Source: Haloglomus irregulare
GTDB taxonomy: Archaea; Halobacteriota; Halobacteria; Halobacteriales; Haloarculaceae
Reading direction: 5' to 3'
Length of the DNA: 64,000 nt
Assembly: GCF_007421925.1 (NCBI RefSeq)
Contig: NZ_QMDX01000006.1
Span: forward strand, 124,001 to 188,000
The notes below the pieces were generated by a model. That model worked only from the letters and a program-made list of their open reading frames with translations. It did no database searches and was not told the DNA's origin. Shown here in pieces: positions 17,008 to 25,219 of this stretch. Position numbers and translations under genes: made by a program. Every line of letters starts with the position of its first letter. Position 1 is the stretch's first letter.

Positions 17008-19407
17008 TCAGTCCGCGAGGAGCCCGGCGCCGGTGACCTCGAACCGTGCGCCGCCGCCGGCACTCTCGGTGACGTCGACCGTCCAGCCGTGTGCCTCGGC
17101 GATGTTCGAGACGATGTTCAGCCCGAACCCGGTCCCCTCGTCCTCGGTGGAGAACCCGGCCTCGAACACGCGGTCAGCGGCGTCGTCGGGAACGCCGGCC
17201 CCGTCGTCGGCGACGTAGAAGCCATCCGCCAGGTCGCCGACCGTCACCGTCAGCGCCGCGGAACCGGTCGTGGGGTCGTCGGCCATCCGGTCGGCGACGA
17301 CCCCGTCCTGGCGGGCGGTGGGGCTCGTCGAGCCGTGCTCGGCGGCGCCCTGCCGGGCCTCCGGGTCGAGGCCCGTGGAACCGTGTTCCACGGCGTCGCC
17401 GGCCGCTGGCTGATCGCCCGTCGGGCCGTGCTCGACGGCGTTCCGGATGAGGTTCTCCAGGAACTCCGTCAGTCGGCTCCGGTCGGCCAGCACGACGGCG
17501 TCGGTCTCGACCGCCAGCGTCGCGCCGGTCGTCTCGACGTGGCGCCAGGCCGTCTCCACGGCGTCCACGAGCGGGACCGGCTCGGGGGCCGTGGCCGCCG
17601 TCCCCTGCCGGGCCAGCGCCAGGAGGTCCTCGACCAGCTCGTCCATCCGGTCGAGTGCGTCGTTCGCCGCGTCGAGCTCCGCGCTGTCGAACGCCTGGCG
17701 GGCACGGTCGAGCCGTCCCTGGGCCACGTTCAGCGGGTTCCGCAGGTCGTGGCTGACGACGCTGGTGAACTCCTCAAGCCGGTCGTTCTGTCGCTCGAGT
17801 TCGCGCTCGCGCTCGACCCGGTCGGTGACGTCGCGAACGACGCCGGCGGCGCCGCGGTACTCGCCGTCCTCGAGGGGGAGGAGCGCGAGGTTGTCCTCGC
17901 ATGAGACCCGCTCGCCGTCGGCGGTCTCGACGGTGATGTCGTAGGTCTGCTGGTGCCGGGCGTCGCCCGAGAGGAGCTCCCGGATGCAGTCGAGCGCGCG
18001 CTCGACGGACGCCTCGGTGAGCAGGAAGGGGGCCTCCTCGCCGAGTATCTCCTCGCGGTCGTGGCCGGTCAGCTCGACGAACGCGTCGTTGACGTAGGTG
18101 TACCGCCCCTCCTCGTCGGTGGTGTAGACGGGGTCGCCGAGCGCCCCCACGATGGTCTCGTAGCGCTCCAGCTCCCCCTCGTGTGCCAGCTGGTCGAGCG
18201 CACGGGTCGCGTGGGCGACGAGGAGCTCGGCCAGGTCCCGGTCGGTGTCGTCGAAGGCCGCGAGCGCCCCGTTGGTGGCCTGGAAGACGCCGTGGTCGCC
18301 AAGCGGGATACTGAGCCCGGACCGGAACGCGCCCTGGGGATTCGCCTCACGGTGGGCCTCGAGGTCGTCGACCAGCTGTGTCTCCCCCGTCCGGTAGGTG
18401 AGTCCGGCGAGCGCCTCGTCGAACGACATCGGCCGGATGTCCTCGGGGGAGAGGTCCCCAGAGGTCGCCATCGGGGCCAGCACCCCGTCCGTCGCGAGGT
18501 TGATGATACAGAGGTCGAACGCGAGGATGTTGCTGGCGGCCTCGACGGTCCGCTGGCAGATGGCCTCCCGGGAGTCGAGTTCGGGGAGCTCCGCGGCGAC
18601 GGTGTGCAGCTCCTCCAGCGCCTGCTCGCGGCGACGGCGCTCGGTCACGTCGCGGGCGAACCCGGCCAAGCGGACCACCTCGCCGTCCTCGAGGATAGGT
18701 GTGCCCCGCACCCACACCCACCGGCCGTACGACTCGTCGGGGTTGACCCGGAACTCGAGGTCGATGGTCTCGCCGGCTGAGACGCGCTCCATCGCCGCCA
18801 GCGCGCGGTCCCGGTCCGCCGGGTGCGTGGCCTCGATGAACGCGGTCGGGTCCGCCCGCAGCCGCTCGACCGACTGCCCCCAGATGGCCGCGTACGAGTC
18901 GCTGATGAACAGCAGTTCGCTCCAGTCCGCGGTGTACGACCAGAAGACGTCGTCGCTGTTCGCGGCGAGTTCCGAGAGCAGCGTCTCGGTCCGGTCGGCC
19001 GCCCGCTCGGCCCGGCGCTGGTCGACGAGGTTCCGGATACGGTTGGCGAGGATGGCGTACTGCTCGGTCCCGCGCCCCTTCTGCAGGTAGTCCGAGACGC
19101 CCGCGGAGATGGCCTCGCTCGCGAGCTCCTCGCTCCCCTTGCCGGTGAACAGGATGAACGGGAGGTCGCCGTGGTCCGCGCGGACCGCCTCGAGGAACTC
19201 CAGCCCGTTCCGCTCCGGCATGTCGTGGTCGGAGACGATACAGTCGAACCGGTCGGCCCCGAGCCGGTCCAGCGCCGCCTCGGCGCACGTGGCCGTCTCC
19301 ACGGCGAAGTCGTCGTCCTCGCGCTCGAGGAACGTCGCGGCCATGTCGACGAAATCCGGGTCGTCGTCCACGTGAAGGACACGGACCGAGCCGGGGACGC
19401 GCTCCAT
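17008..19407 (-). CDS. Hybrid sensor histidine kinase: REC-PAS-GAF-PAS-HisKA-HATPase
   Basis: A soluble 799-residue signalling kinase. The receiver domain (8-125) has the acidic pocket DDD (14-16) and phospho-acceptor D60 in CIVSDHDMPERNGLE. PAS1 is about 140-260 and ends in the PAC motif GFARDVTERRRREQ. The GAF domain is about 280-405. PAS2 is about 415-530. The HisKA dimerisation helix has H553 in SVVSHDLRNPLNVAQG. The ATPase has the N-box NLIRNAVEHG (652-661), then G1 DDGAGVPDD and G2 GTGFGLNIV. Between the N-box and the next strand, residues 662-715 are an insertion repeating AVEHGPTG, AVEHGSTG and AAEHGSTS. With no membrane helices it would sense a cytoplasmic cue. The ATG ending at 19407 has a TATA-like box 22-31 bases upstream (19429-19438), so it is leaderless. 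Confidence 0.93.
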   Translation of the reverse strand: MERVPGSVRVLHVDDDPDFVDMAATFLEREDDDFAVETATCAEAALDRLGADRFDCIVSDHDMPERNGLEFLEAVRADHGDLPFILFTGKGSEELASEAISAGVSDYLQKGRGTEQYAILANRIRNLVDQRRAERAADRTETLLSELAANSDDVFWSYTADWSELLFISDSYAAIWGQSVERLRADPTAFIEATHPADRDRALAAMERVSAGETIDLEFRVNPDESYGRWVWVRGTPILEDGEVVRLAGFARDVTERRRREQALEELHTVAAELPELDSREAICQRTVEAASNILAFDLCIINLATDGVLAPMATSGDLSPEDIRPMSFDEALAGLTYRTGETQLVDDLEAHREANPQGAFRSGLSIPLGDHGVFQATNGALAAFDDTDRDLAELLVAHATRALDQLAHEGELERYETIVGALGDPVYTTDEEGRYTYVNDAFVELTGHDREEILGEEAPFLLTEASVERALDCIRELLSGDARHQQTYDITVETADGERVSCEDNLALLPLEDGEYRGAAGVVRDVTDRVERERELERQNDRLEEFTSVVSHDLRNPLNVAQGRLDRARQAFDSAELDAANDALDRMDELVEDLLALARQGTAATAPEPVPLVDAVETAWRHVETTGATLAVETDAVVLADRSRLTEFLENLIRNAVEHGPTGDQPAAGDAVEHGSTGLDPEARQGAAEHGSTSPTARQDGVVADRMADDPTTGSAALTVTVGDLADGFYVADDGAGVPDDAADRVFEAGFSTEDEGTGFGLNIVSNIAEAHGWTVDVTESAGGGARFEVTGAGLLAD

Positions 19408-19428
19408 ACGGCGCCTACTCCACGGATA

Positions 19429-19438
19429 GATATAAACC
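19429..19438 (-). promoter_or_regulatory. TATA-like box of the histidine kinase gene
   Basis: On the minus strand the box reads aggtttatatc. Its centre is about 27 bases before the ATG ending at 19407, the spacing expected for a haloarchaeal leaderless transcript. Confidence 0.65.
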
Positions 19439-19514
19439 TATGAGTGACCGGGGCGGAGTTCGGCCCGGCAACCGAACGTCCGTCGCTCGGCTGGCGCTCG
19501 TCGCGGGGCTCGGA

Positions 19515-20123
19515 CTACCGGCCGAACCGTCGCTGACGCTCCTGGAAATCCCGGACCGCCCGGAGGTAGTCCCGGTAGCGGAAGTCCCGCCAGTTCAGAT
19601 CCGTGAAGTAGAGCTCGGAGTAGACCGACTGCCAGATCATGAAGTCCGACAGCCGCTCGGCACCCGTCTTCAGCACGACGTCCGGCGGCTCCGGGAAGAC
19701 GAGACGCTCCTCAATGTCGGCCTCGGTCACGTCCTCCGGGTCGAGGTCGCCGGCCCGGACCTCCTCGGTGACTCCGCGGACGGCGGCGGCGAACTCGTCG
19801 CGGCCGCCCAACCCCATCGAGACGCGGATGGGCGCGTCGGCCCGCTCCTCGTCGCCGGGCCCCCGGACGGCGACCTCGCGGGGCGCCTCCACGTCGTCGA
19901 ACGCCCGTCGCAGCGTGGGGACGGCCTCCTCGTCGAGCACGCTGACGTAGACCGTGACCCGCTCGGCGCCGAGGTCGACCGCCCAGCCGAAGAACTCCGT
20001 CAGCGTGTCGTAGGCGCCGGGCTCCAGCAGGTCGCGCTCCGTGATGACCAGCGCCACGTGGTCGGGGCGGTCGGCATCGCTGGTCCGGACGCGCGCCTCC
20101 AGATAGCGGTCGTAGATGCCCAC
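19515..20123 (-). CDS. Degenerate cis-prenyltransferase (UppS-like) homologue
   Basis: A 202-residue protein related to undecaprenyl/polyprenyl diphosphate synthases. The C-terminal region is well conserved: PDVVLKTGAERLSDFMIWQSVYSELYFTDLNWRDF (about 150-185) matches region V of the family (D-xx-(I/V)RTGGExRLSNFLLWQ...ELYF). The N-terminus is short. Where the canonical DGNGRWA motif with the catalytic Asp should be, it reads VALVITERDLLEPGAYDT, so region I is missing. Length (202) is below the usual 230-320. The protein may have lost prenyl transfer or may act as a partner subunit to a full-length synthase elsewhere. It is divergent from a DUF92 gene, whose family includes prenyl-phosphate kinases, so a shared role in prenyl-phosphate metabolism is plausible but inferred. 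Confidence 0.82.
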   Translation of the reverse strand: MGIYDRYLEARVRTSDADRPDHVALVITERDLLEPGAYDTLTEFFGWAVDLGAERVTVYVSVLDEEAVPTLRRAFDDVEAPREVAVRGPGDEERADAPIRVSMGLGGRDEFAAAVRGVTEEVRAGDLDPEDVTEADIEERLVFPEPPDVVLKTGAERLSDFMIWQSVYSELYFTDLNWRDFRYRDYLRAVRDFQERQRRFGR

Positions 20124-20247
20124 GGGCGGCGTTGGCCGGGCCGGGGTCTAAACTGTACGGTCCGTCGTCCCGGGCTGGCGCCGGACACGAGGGGCCGGAC
20201 AACCCCCCTTCGGGAGCGTTAAGTACGCGTCGGGGGAACCACGGGTC

Positions 20248-21591
20248 GTGACGGGGAACGTGCGACGAGCCGCGGCGTACGCGCTCGTCGGGTCGCTGGC
20301 ACTGGTGGTACCGCTGCTCGCGGGTCGGGGACTGGGCCCCACGACCACTGCCGGTGTCGCGGCGCTCCCCTTCCTCCTCATCGGCCTCGGCGCGCTGTAC
20401 GTCGTCGACGAGGGACCGCTGTTCGACCTACTGGCGCGGCCGGGCGATTACGAGGCGGGCCGGCTGTTCGGCCTCGCGGCCTTCGCCTTTGCCTGTGCCG
20501 GCCTCGCACTGCTGGTGACCCTGGAGCAGTTCGGTCTCCCGCCGGCCGCGTTCGTCGCCAGCGTCGCGGTCCTCGTCGTCGGCAACGTGGTCGCGGAGGC
20601 GGTCCGGTTCCGGGCGACCGAACCCGTCGTCGTTACGGCCGTGTTCGCCGTCGGCGGTCTGCTGGCGGGCATCGGCGGGTTCCTCGCGGTCGGCACCATC
20701 CTCGACGGGCGGGCGGCGCTCCCGGTGGCGGCGTTCCTGGCCGCGACGGGCGCGCTCGGTGCCGCACTCCTCCGGACGGCGCTGTTCAAGCGCGACGACC
20801 CGCTCGTGCTCGTCTCCGTGGCGCTCCTGCTGTGGGGCTTCATCGAACTCGGCGTCGCCCCCTCGGGCGTCCGGGTCGGGGTCGGTATCGGCGTCTCGGT
20901 GTTGCTCGGCTACGTCGCGTTCGCGCTCGGAACCGCCTCGCTGACGGGGATGCTCACCGGCGTCCTGCTGGCGCTCCTGGCCATCGTGCTCGGCGGCTAC
21001 GGCTGGTTCGCGCTGCTCATCACCTTCTTCGGGCTGGGAGGGCTCGCCTCGAAGTTCCGCTACGAGGAGAAGCGCGAGCGCGGTATCGCCGAGGAGAACG
21101 AGGGCGCCCGCGGCGGCGGCAACGTGCTCGCCAACGCCGCGGTCGCGCTGGTCGCGGTCGTCCTGTTCGCCGCCTCGGCGCGCGTCGGCGTGCCGCCCGG
21201 CCTCTTTCGCTACGCCTTCGCCGGCAGCGTCGCCGCGGCCATGGCCGACACCTTCTCCAGCGAGATCGGCGGCCTGTTCGACGACCCCCGGCTCATCACC
21301 ACGCTCCAGCGTGTCGAACCGGGCACGGACGGTGCCATCACCTGGCAGGGGCAGGTCGCGGGCGTGCTCGGCGCCGCCGTCATCGCGGGCATCGCCGCGG
21401 TCTTCTTCGACCTCACGCCGGTCCCGACGGCGGTCATCGTCGTCGGCGGGTTCGCCGGCACCATCGCCGATAGCCTGCTGGGCGCCACGCTCGAGGGGTC
21501 GCTGCTCGGGAACGAGAGCGTCAACCTGCTCGCGACGCTCGCCGGCGCGGTCACGAGCGCCGGCCTCGTGCTCGGTCTCGGACTGGTATGA
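20248..21591 (+). CDS. DUF92 integral membrane protein (VTE6/TMEM19 family)
   Basis: A 447-residue polytopic membrane protein with about 12 helices. The family core is the C-terminal half: FFGLGGLASKFRYEEKRERG (about 257-276), AFAGSVAAAMADTFSSEIGGLF (about 324-345), GTDGAITWQGQVAGVLGA and AGTIADSLLGATLEG. These are characteristic of DUF92, which includes plant VTE6 phytyl-phosphate kinase. The N-terminal roughly 200 residues are an extra hydrophobic module typical of haloarchaeal members. Prenyl-phosphate phosphorylation is inferred. The GTG at 20248 is used; a TATA-like gcgttaagtac near 20215-20224 lies about 28 bases before it. It overlaps the following GNAT gene by four bases (ATGA). Confidence 0.88.
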   Translation: MTGNVRRAAAYALVGSLALVVPLLAGRGLGPTTTAGVAALPFLLIGLGALYVVDEGPLFDLLARPGDYEAGRLFGLAAFAFACAGLALLVTLEQFGLPPAAFVASVAVLVVGNVVAEAVRFRATEPVVVTAVFAVGGLLAGIGGFLAVGTILDGRAALPVAAFLAATGALGAALLRTALFKRDDPLVLVSVALLLWGFIELGVAPSGVRVGVGIGVSVLLGYVAFALGTASLTGMLTGVLLALLAIVLGGYGWFALLITFFGLGGLASKFRYEEKRERGIAEENEGARGGGNVLANAAVALVAVVLFAASARVGVPPGLFRYAFAGSVAAAMADTFSSEIGGLFDDPRLITTLQRVEPGTDGAITWQGQVAGVLGAAVIAGIAAVFFDLTPVPTAVIVVGGFAGTIADSLLGATLEGSLLGNESVNLLATLAGAVTSAGLVLGLGLV

Positions 21592-22109
21592 CCGGCGCCC
21601 CGACCGACCCCGACGGCACGCGCGACACGGGTGGGGCCCTACCGGTCGTCCGGCGGGCCACCGACGACGACCTGTCGCGGCTCCGAGCCATCCAGGCAGC
21701 TGCGTTCCCCGACCCGAACCAGACGCTGCTGCGAACCGGCGTCCGGGCCGGGCTGGCGCTCGTCGCGACCGACCGGGCCGCGGCTGGCGGGACCGACGGC
21801 CCGTCGGGCCTCCGGCCGGAACCCGTCGGCTACACGCTGTTCACGGCCGACGGCGAGACGGTGTACGTCGCGGAGCTCGCGGTCGCGCCGGGGCATCGGC
21901 GGCGGGGCCACGGCCGGCGACTGCTGGCCGCGGTGGCCGCCCGCAACCCGGACCACGCGGCGCTGCGGCTCACGACACGGGCCGACAACGAGCGCGCACG
22001 GGCGTTCTACGAGTCGGTCGGCTTCCGCGAGGCGCAGCAGCTCCCGGACCACTACGACGACACCGGGGAGGCGGCGGACGGCGTGTTACTGGTCCGGGAC
22101 CTCGAGTAG
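21588..22109 (+). CDS. GNAT-family N-acetyltransferase (RimI-like)
   Basis: A 173-residue acetyltransferase. Motif A is VYVAELAVAPGHRRRGHGRRLLAAVAARN (about 87-115), with the acetyl-CoA loop RRRGHG. Motif B is LRLTTRADNERARAFYESVGFREAQQLPDHYDD, the AxxFYExxGF signature typical of RimI-like enzymes. The N-terminus VVRRATDDDLSRLRAIQAAAFPDPN fits the family. It is translationally coupled to the DUF92 gene (ATGA overlap). Its last 24 bases overlap the end of dnaG on the opposite strand. The acceptor is unknown; protein N-termini are one option. Confidence 0.9.
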   Translation: MTGAPTDPDGTRDTGGALPVVRRATDDDLSRLRAIQAAAFPDPNQTLLRTGVRAGLALVATDRAAAGGTDGPSGLRPEPVGYTLFTADGETVYVAELAVAPGHRRRGHGRRLLAAVAARNPDHAALRLTTRADNERARAFYESVGFREAQQLPDHYDDTGEAADGVLLVRDLE

Positions 22110-23453
22110 GTCCGCGGCGGTCCGGATGCGGACGCCGGTCGGTCGCTTGACGAGGTCGCCGAGCGAGGTCGCGACGACCTGTTCGACGCCGCGCTGGGCG
22201 CAGACGTCGAGCAGGCGCTGGGTCAACTCCCCGTCGAGGACGAGCGCCGTCGGGACCGGGTCGGCGTCCTCGACGCTCGCGAACGCCTCGTCGGCCATCG
22301 CCGTCGTGAGGACGCACATCTCCCCGTCGAGCAGTCGGGCCTCGCCGGAGTCGACGGTCGCGCGGACGTGCCCCCGGAGCGTCTCGGGCGCCGTCTCGCC
22401 CTCGGTGGCGTCCTCGTCGGCGGTGTCCTCGTCGGGCGGGTCAGCCGCCGGCTCGGCATCGGGGTCGACATCCGGCTCGGGCTCCGCCGCGGCATCGGCC
22501 GGCTCGGCGGGGGGCGCCCCGTCGATGGCGGCGGGGTCGGCGGCGACCGAGGGTCCGTCGTCGACCTCCGGCGACGGCGTCGCCGGCGTGTCGGGCGCCG
22601 GCCGCGAGGAGCCGTCGGTCGCGGCGACCTCGTGGGCGCCGGCCTCCCGGTCCGCGATGGTCTCGTAGGGGACCTTGTCCCGGAGCGCGGCCATCACCTC
22701 GTGGCGCGAGAGGTCCTCGACGGACTGGCCCTCCGGGGCGAAGGCGACGTGGTCAACGTCCCCGACCTGTACGAGCTCCTTCAGGATGAGATCGCCGCCG
22801 CGGTCCCCGTCGAGGAACGCCGTGACGGTCCTGCCTCGGGTCAGCTCGGCGGCCGCGTCGGGGACGTTGGTCCCCTCGACGGCGACGGCGTTCTTGATCC
22901 CGTAACCGAGCAGCTGGGCCACGTCCGACCGCCCCTCGACCACGATGACCGCGTCGCTGTCACCGACGTTCGGGCCGGCGGGGAGCCCCTCGTACTCGAC
23001 CATGTCCTCGACGCGGATGGAGCGCCGGACCTCCTCGACGAGCTCGGCGGAGGACATCATCGAGCCCTGGAACGCCTCCGCGAGCAGCTCCTTGGCCCGG
23101 TCGACCACCTCGCGGCGCTTGGCCGCGCGGACGTCCTCGATGCCGGTGACCTCGAGGTCAGCCCGGCAGGGGCCGACCCGGTCGATCGTCTCCAAGCCCG
23201 CCGCCAGGATAGCGGTCTCGACCTTGTCGAGGCTGGTGGCGATAGTGAGGTGACCGAACGACTGGCCGCCCTCGGAGTCGATCCCGACGTCGATGCGGCC
23301 GACCTTGCTCGACTCCTGGAGGTCCCGGAGGTCGAGGTCGTCGCCGAGCAGGCCCTCGGTCTGTCCGAAGACCGCCCCGACGACGTCGTTCCGTTCGACC
23401 ACTCCGTCGGCGCTGATGCGTGCGTTGATGAGGTATTTGGCTGTATCCGGCAT
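22086..23453 (-). CDS. dnaG: Archaeal DnaG-type primase-like protein
   Basis: A 455-residue archaeal DnaG. The N-terminal domain begins MPDTAKYLINARISADGVVERNDVVGAVFGQTEGLLGDDLDLRDLQ, the conserved archaeal opening. The TOPRIM catalytic domain (about 170-260) has VIVVEGRSDVAQLL (the Glu), then TAFLDGDRGGDLI (the DxD pair). In archaea this protein is found with the exosome as an RNA-binding subunit and can also prime DNA in vitro. Between the TOPRIM region and the C-terminal domain is a long Pro/Ala/Asp/Glu-rich linker (about 280-370) of low complexity. The start at MPDTAKYL is unambiguous by homology. The stop overlaps the convergent GNAT gene. Confidence 0.95.
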   Translation of the reverse strand: MPDTAKYLINARISADGVVERNDVVGAVFGQTEGLLGDDLDLRDLQESSKVGRIDVGIDSEGGQSFGHLTIATSLDKVETAILAAGLETIDRVGPCRADLEVTGIEDVRAAKRREVVDRAKELLAEAFQGSMMSSAELVEEVRRSIRVEDMVEYEGLPAGPNVGDSDAVIVVEGRSDVAQLLGYGIKNAVAVEGTNVPDAAAELTRGRTVTAFLDGDRGGDLILKELVQVGDVDHVAFAPEGQSVEDLSRHEVMAALRDKVPYETIADREAGAHEVAATDGSSRPAPDTPATPSPEVDDGPSVAADPAAIDGAPPAEPADAAAEPEPDVDPDAEPAADPPDEDTADEDATEGETAPETLRGHVRATVDSGEARLLDGEMCVLTTAMADEAFASVEDADPVPTALVLDGELTQRLLDVCAQRGVEQVVATSLGDLVKRPTGVRIRTAADLLEVPDQ

Positions 23454-23558
23454 ATGCGAACCGCCCCGGGTGGGGGCTGACTGAACCGCGTGATGGTGTG
23501 ACGCCCATGAGATGACCCATGTGCAACTGTATATCAGGCGCTAGCGGTTGTAAAAGGA

Positions 23559-23984
23559 TTGGCACGATGCTCGAGTCCTGAGCGCGCCGGACGACGACCC
23601 GAACACCCTTTATCCAGCCGGGCGGCCACCTCGCATACGGGTATCGAGGAATCCGACATCGACCCCGGAGCCTTCCTGGAGGACGTCGAAATGCGGGTCG
23701 GCACCGTCCGCTCGGTCGAGCCGTTCCCGGAGGCGCGCAAGGACGTCTACAGGCTGGAGGTCGACTTCGGCGAGGCGACCCGCCAGTCGGCGGCCGGGTT
23801 GACGGACAACTACACCGAGGCGGAGTTGGAGGGCCGGCAGGTCGTCGCCGTCGTCAACCTCGGCACGGTGAACATCGCGGGCTTCGAGTCGCAGTGTCTG
23901 GTGGTCGGGGTCGACGACGCCGAGGGGGACGTGGTCCACCTCCAGCCCGAGCGGGAGGTCCCGGACGGGACGCGGGTGTACTGA
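23559..23984 (+). CDS. CsaA-like tRNA-binding domain protein (start uncertain)
   Basis: The C-terminal 110 residues are a tRNA-binding OB-fold (CsaA / MetRS C-terminal type). FLEDVEMRVGTVRSVEPFPEARKDVYRLEVDFGE, the segment SAAGLTDNYTEAELEGRQVVAVVNL, and GFESQCLVVGVDDAEGDVVHLQPEREVPDGTRV match the family. It probably binds structured RNA; in bacteria CsaA has been proposed as a chaperone. The only start codon that keeps the conserved FLEDVEMRVG segment is TTG at 23559. The first ATG in frame (23691) would cut into the domain. A TATA-like cctttatcc at 23606-23614 would put the transcript start near 23638, inside this frame and without a normal start codon. A non-standard start near 23640 is therefore possible. 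Confidence 0.8.
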   Translation: MARCSSPERAGRRPEHPLSSRAATSHTGIEESDIDPGAFLEDVEMRVGTVRSVEPFPEARKDVYRLEVDFGEATRQSAAGLTDNYTEAELEGRQVVAVVNLGTVNIAGFESQCLVVGVDDAEGDVVHLQPEREVPDGTRVY

Positions 23985-24030
23985 GTCGCGGACGGCGGCC
24001 AGCCCGCGACGCGCGCCGCTCCGTCCCGGG

Positions 24031-24192
24031 CTACCGCGGCGTGTGGACGTCGGTGCTCCCGCACTCGGGACACCGGGTCACCGTCCCCAGGGGCGGATGG
24101 TCCACCGCGTCCCACTCGTCGTCCCCGACGGGGGCCTCGAACCCGCATTCGATGCACTGTGCGCGCTGGGTGGGGGGTTGTTCGGCGGACAT
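24031..24192 (-). CDS. Small CPxCG-type zinc-finger protein
   Basis: A 53-residue protein (MSAEQPPTQRAQCIECGF...) with two paired knuckles, CIECGF and CPECGS, 29 residues apart. This is typical of the many tiny zinc-binding proteins of haloarchaea. An upstream in-frame start at 24219 (MSERTYPVAMSAEQ) would add nine residues. The paired cysteines predict one bound zinc. Function is unknown; such proteins often act as regulators or adaptors. It is divergent from the CARF-wHTH regulator gene with about 118 bases between. Confidence 0.82.
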   Translation of the reverse strand: MSAEQPPTQRAQCIECGFEAPVGDDEWDAVDHPPLGTVTRCPECGSTDVHTPR

Positions 24193-24277
24193 CGCCACTG
24201 GATACGTCCGCTCCGACAATACTGCTACCGGGACCTATCCCGTGGCTGATTGGTATCGGTCGCGAGCGGGAGGCCGG

Positions 24278-24286
24278 CCGTTTTTA
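24278..24286 (+). promoter_or_regulatory. TATA-like box of the CARF-wHTH regulator gene
   Basis: The string cgtttttatcc is centred about 28 bases before the ATG at 24310, consistent with a leaderless transcript. Confidence 0.65.
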
Positions 24287-24309
24287 TCCGAACCCGTCCA
24301 CCCTCCGGT

Positions 24310-25215
24310 ATGCAGACGCACATCGTCCCGGTCGGCTTCGACTACGACCGGCTCATCGCGCCGCTGGTGCGTGACCAGCTGGACGTGGACCGCGTCGTCC
24401 TGCTGGAGGGGGCGGTGGGGAGCGAGGCGAACGTGGAGTACTCCCGGAACCTCGCTGGCAAGCTCGAACAGGACTTCCGGAGCCTGCTCGGGGCGATCAC
24501 GGAACGGTTCGTCATCGAGGACGTCTACGACTACGATACGGCGTTCGAGACGGCGTACGAACTCATCGAGACGGAGCTCGACCGGGGCGACGCGGAGGTG
24601 TGGGTCAACGTGAGCGCGATGCCCCGGACCGTCTCCTTTGCCTTCGCCACCGCGGCCCACTCGATCATGGTCGAGCGCGAGGGCGACCGTGACCGCATCC
24701 ACACCTACTACACGGTCCCGGAGAAGTATCTGGAGACGGAGCTCGCCGAGGAGCTGCGCAGTCAGATCGACCTGCTGGAGGACCTGCGCGAGGACGGCGT
24801 GGACGACGACCGGGTCGCCGAGCGGCTGGCGAGCGCCCGCGACCTCCTCGGGGAGTTCGACGAGCGCGGGACGACCATCGGCGCCAAGCGCATCGGCGAC
24901 AGCCACATCGTGGAGCTCCCCGTGGCCTCCTTCTCCAACGTGAAGCCGTTCGAGGAGCTCATCCTGTTCACCCTCGGCGAGCACGGGGAGTTCGAGTCCG
25001 TCTCCGAACTCGCACAGACCCTGGCCCGCGAGCTCGGCGAGGAGTACACCGATGCGTTCCGGTCGAAGGTCATCTACAACGTCGACCGGTTGGGGCCGGG
25101 CGGGAAGGGGTACGTCGAACAGGAGGCACACGGGAAGTCCTACCGGACGCAGCTCTCGCGCATCGGGGAGCTGTGGGTCCGGAGCCACGCCGACGACTCC
25201 GACCGGTCCGAGTGA
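24310..25215 (+). CDS. HFX_2341-family transcriptional regulator (CARF-like domain plus winged HTH, DUF6293)
   Basis: A 301-residue cytoplasmic regulator. The N-terminal half (1-150) has a Rossmann-like order: HIVPVGFDYDRLIAPLV, VDRVVLLEG, a helix, FVIEDVYDYD, and the motif VWVNVSAMPRTVSFAFATAAHSI (about 97-120). That motif resembles the nucleotide-binding turn of CARF domains (compare Csa3). The C-terminal 100 residues (FEELILFTLGEHGEFESVSELAQTLARELGEEYTDAFRSKVIYNVDRLGPGGKGYVEQE) form a winged helix-turn-helix. The likely mode is DNA binding modulated by a small (possibly cyclic nucleotide) ligand. No CRISPR genes are nearby. The ATG at 24310 was chosen over an upstream GTG because of the TATA-like box and the conserved MQTHIVPVGFDYDR opening. 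Confidence 0.88.
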   Translation: MQTHIVPVGFDYDRLIAPLVRDQLDVDRVVLLEGAVGSEANVEYSRNLAGKLEQDFRSLLGAITERFVIEDVYDYDTAFETAYELIETELDRGDAEVWVNVSAMPRTVSFAFATAAHSIMVEREGDRDRIHTYYTVPEKYLETELAEELRSQIDLLEDLREDGVDDDRVAERLASARDLLGEFDERGTTIGAKRIGDSHIVELPVASFSNVKPFEELILFTLGEHGEFESVSELAQTLARELGEEYTDAFRSKVIYNVDRLGPGGKGYVEQEAHGKSYRTQLSRIGELWVRSHADDSDRSE

Positions 25216-25219
25216 TAGC

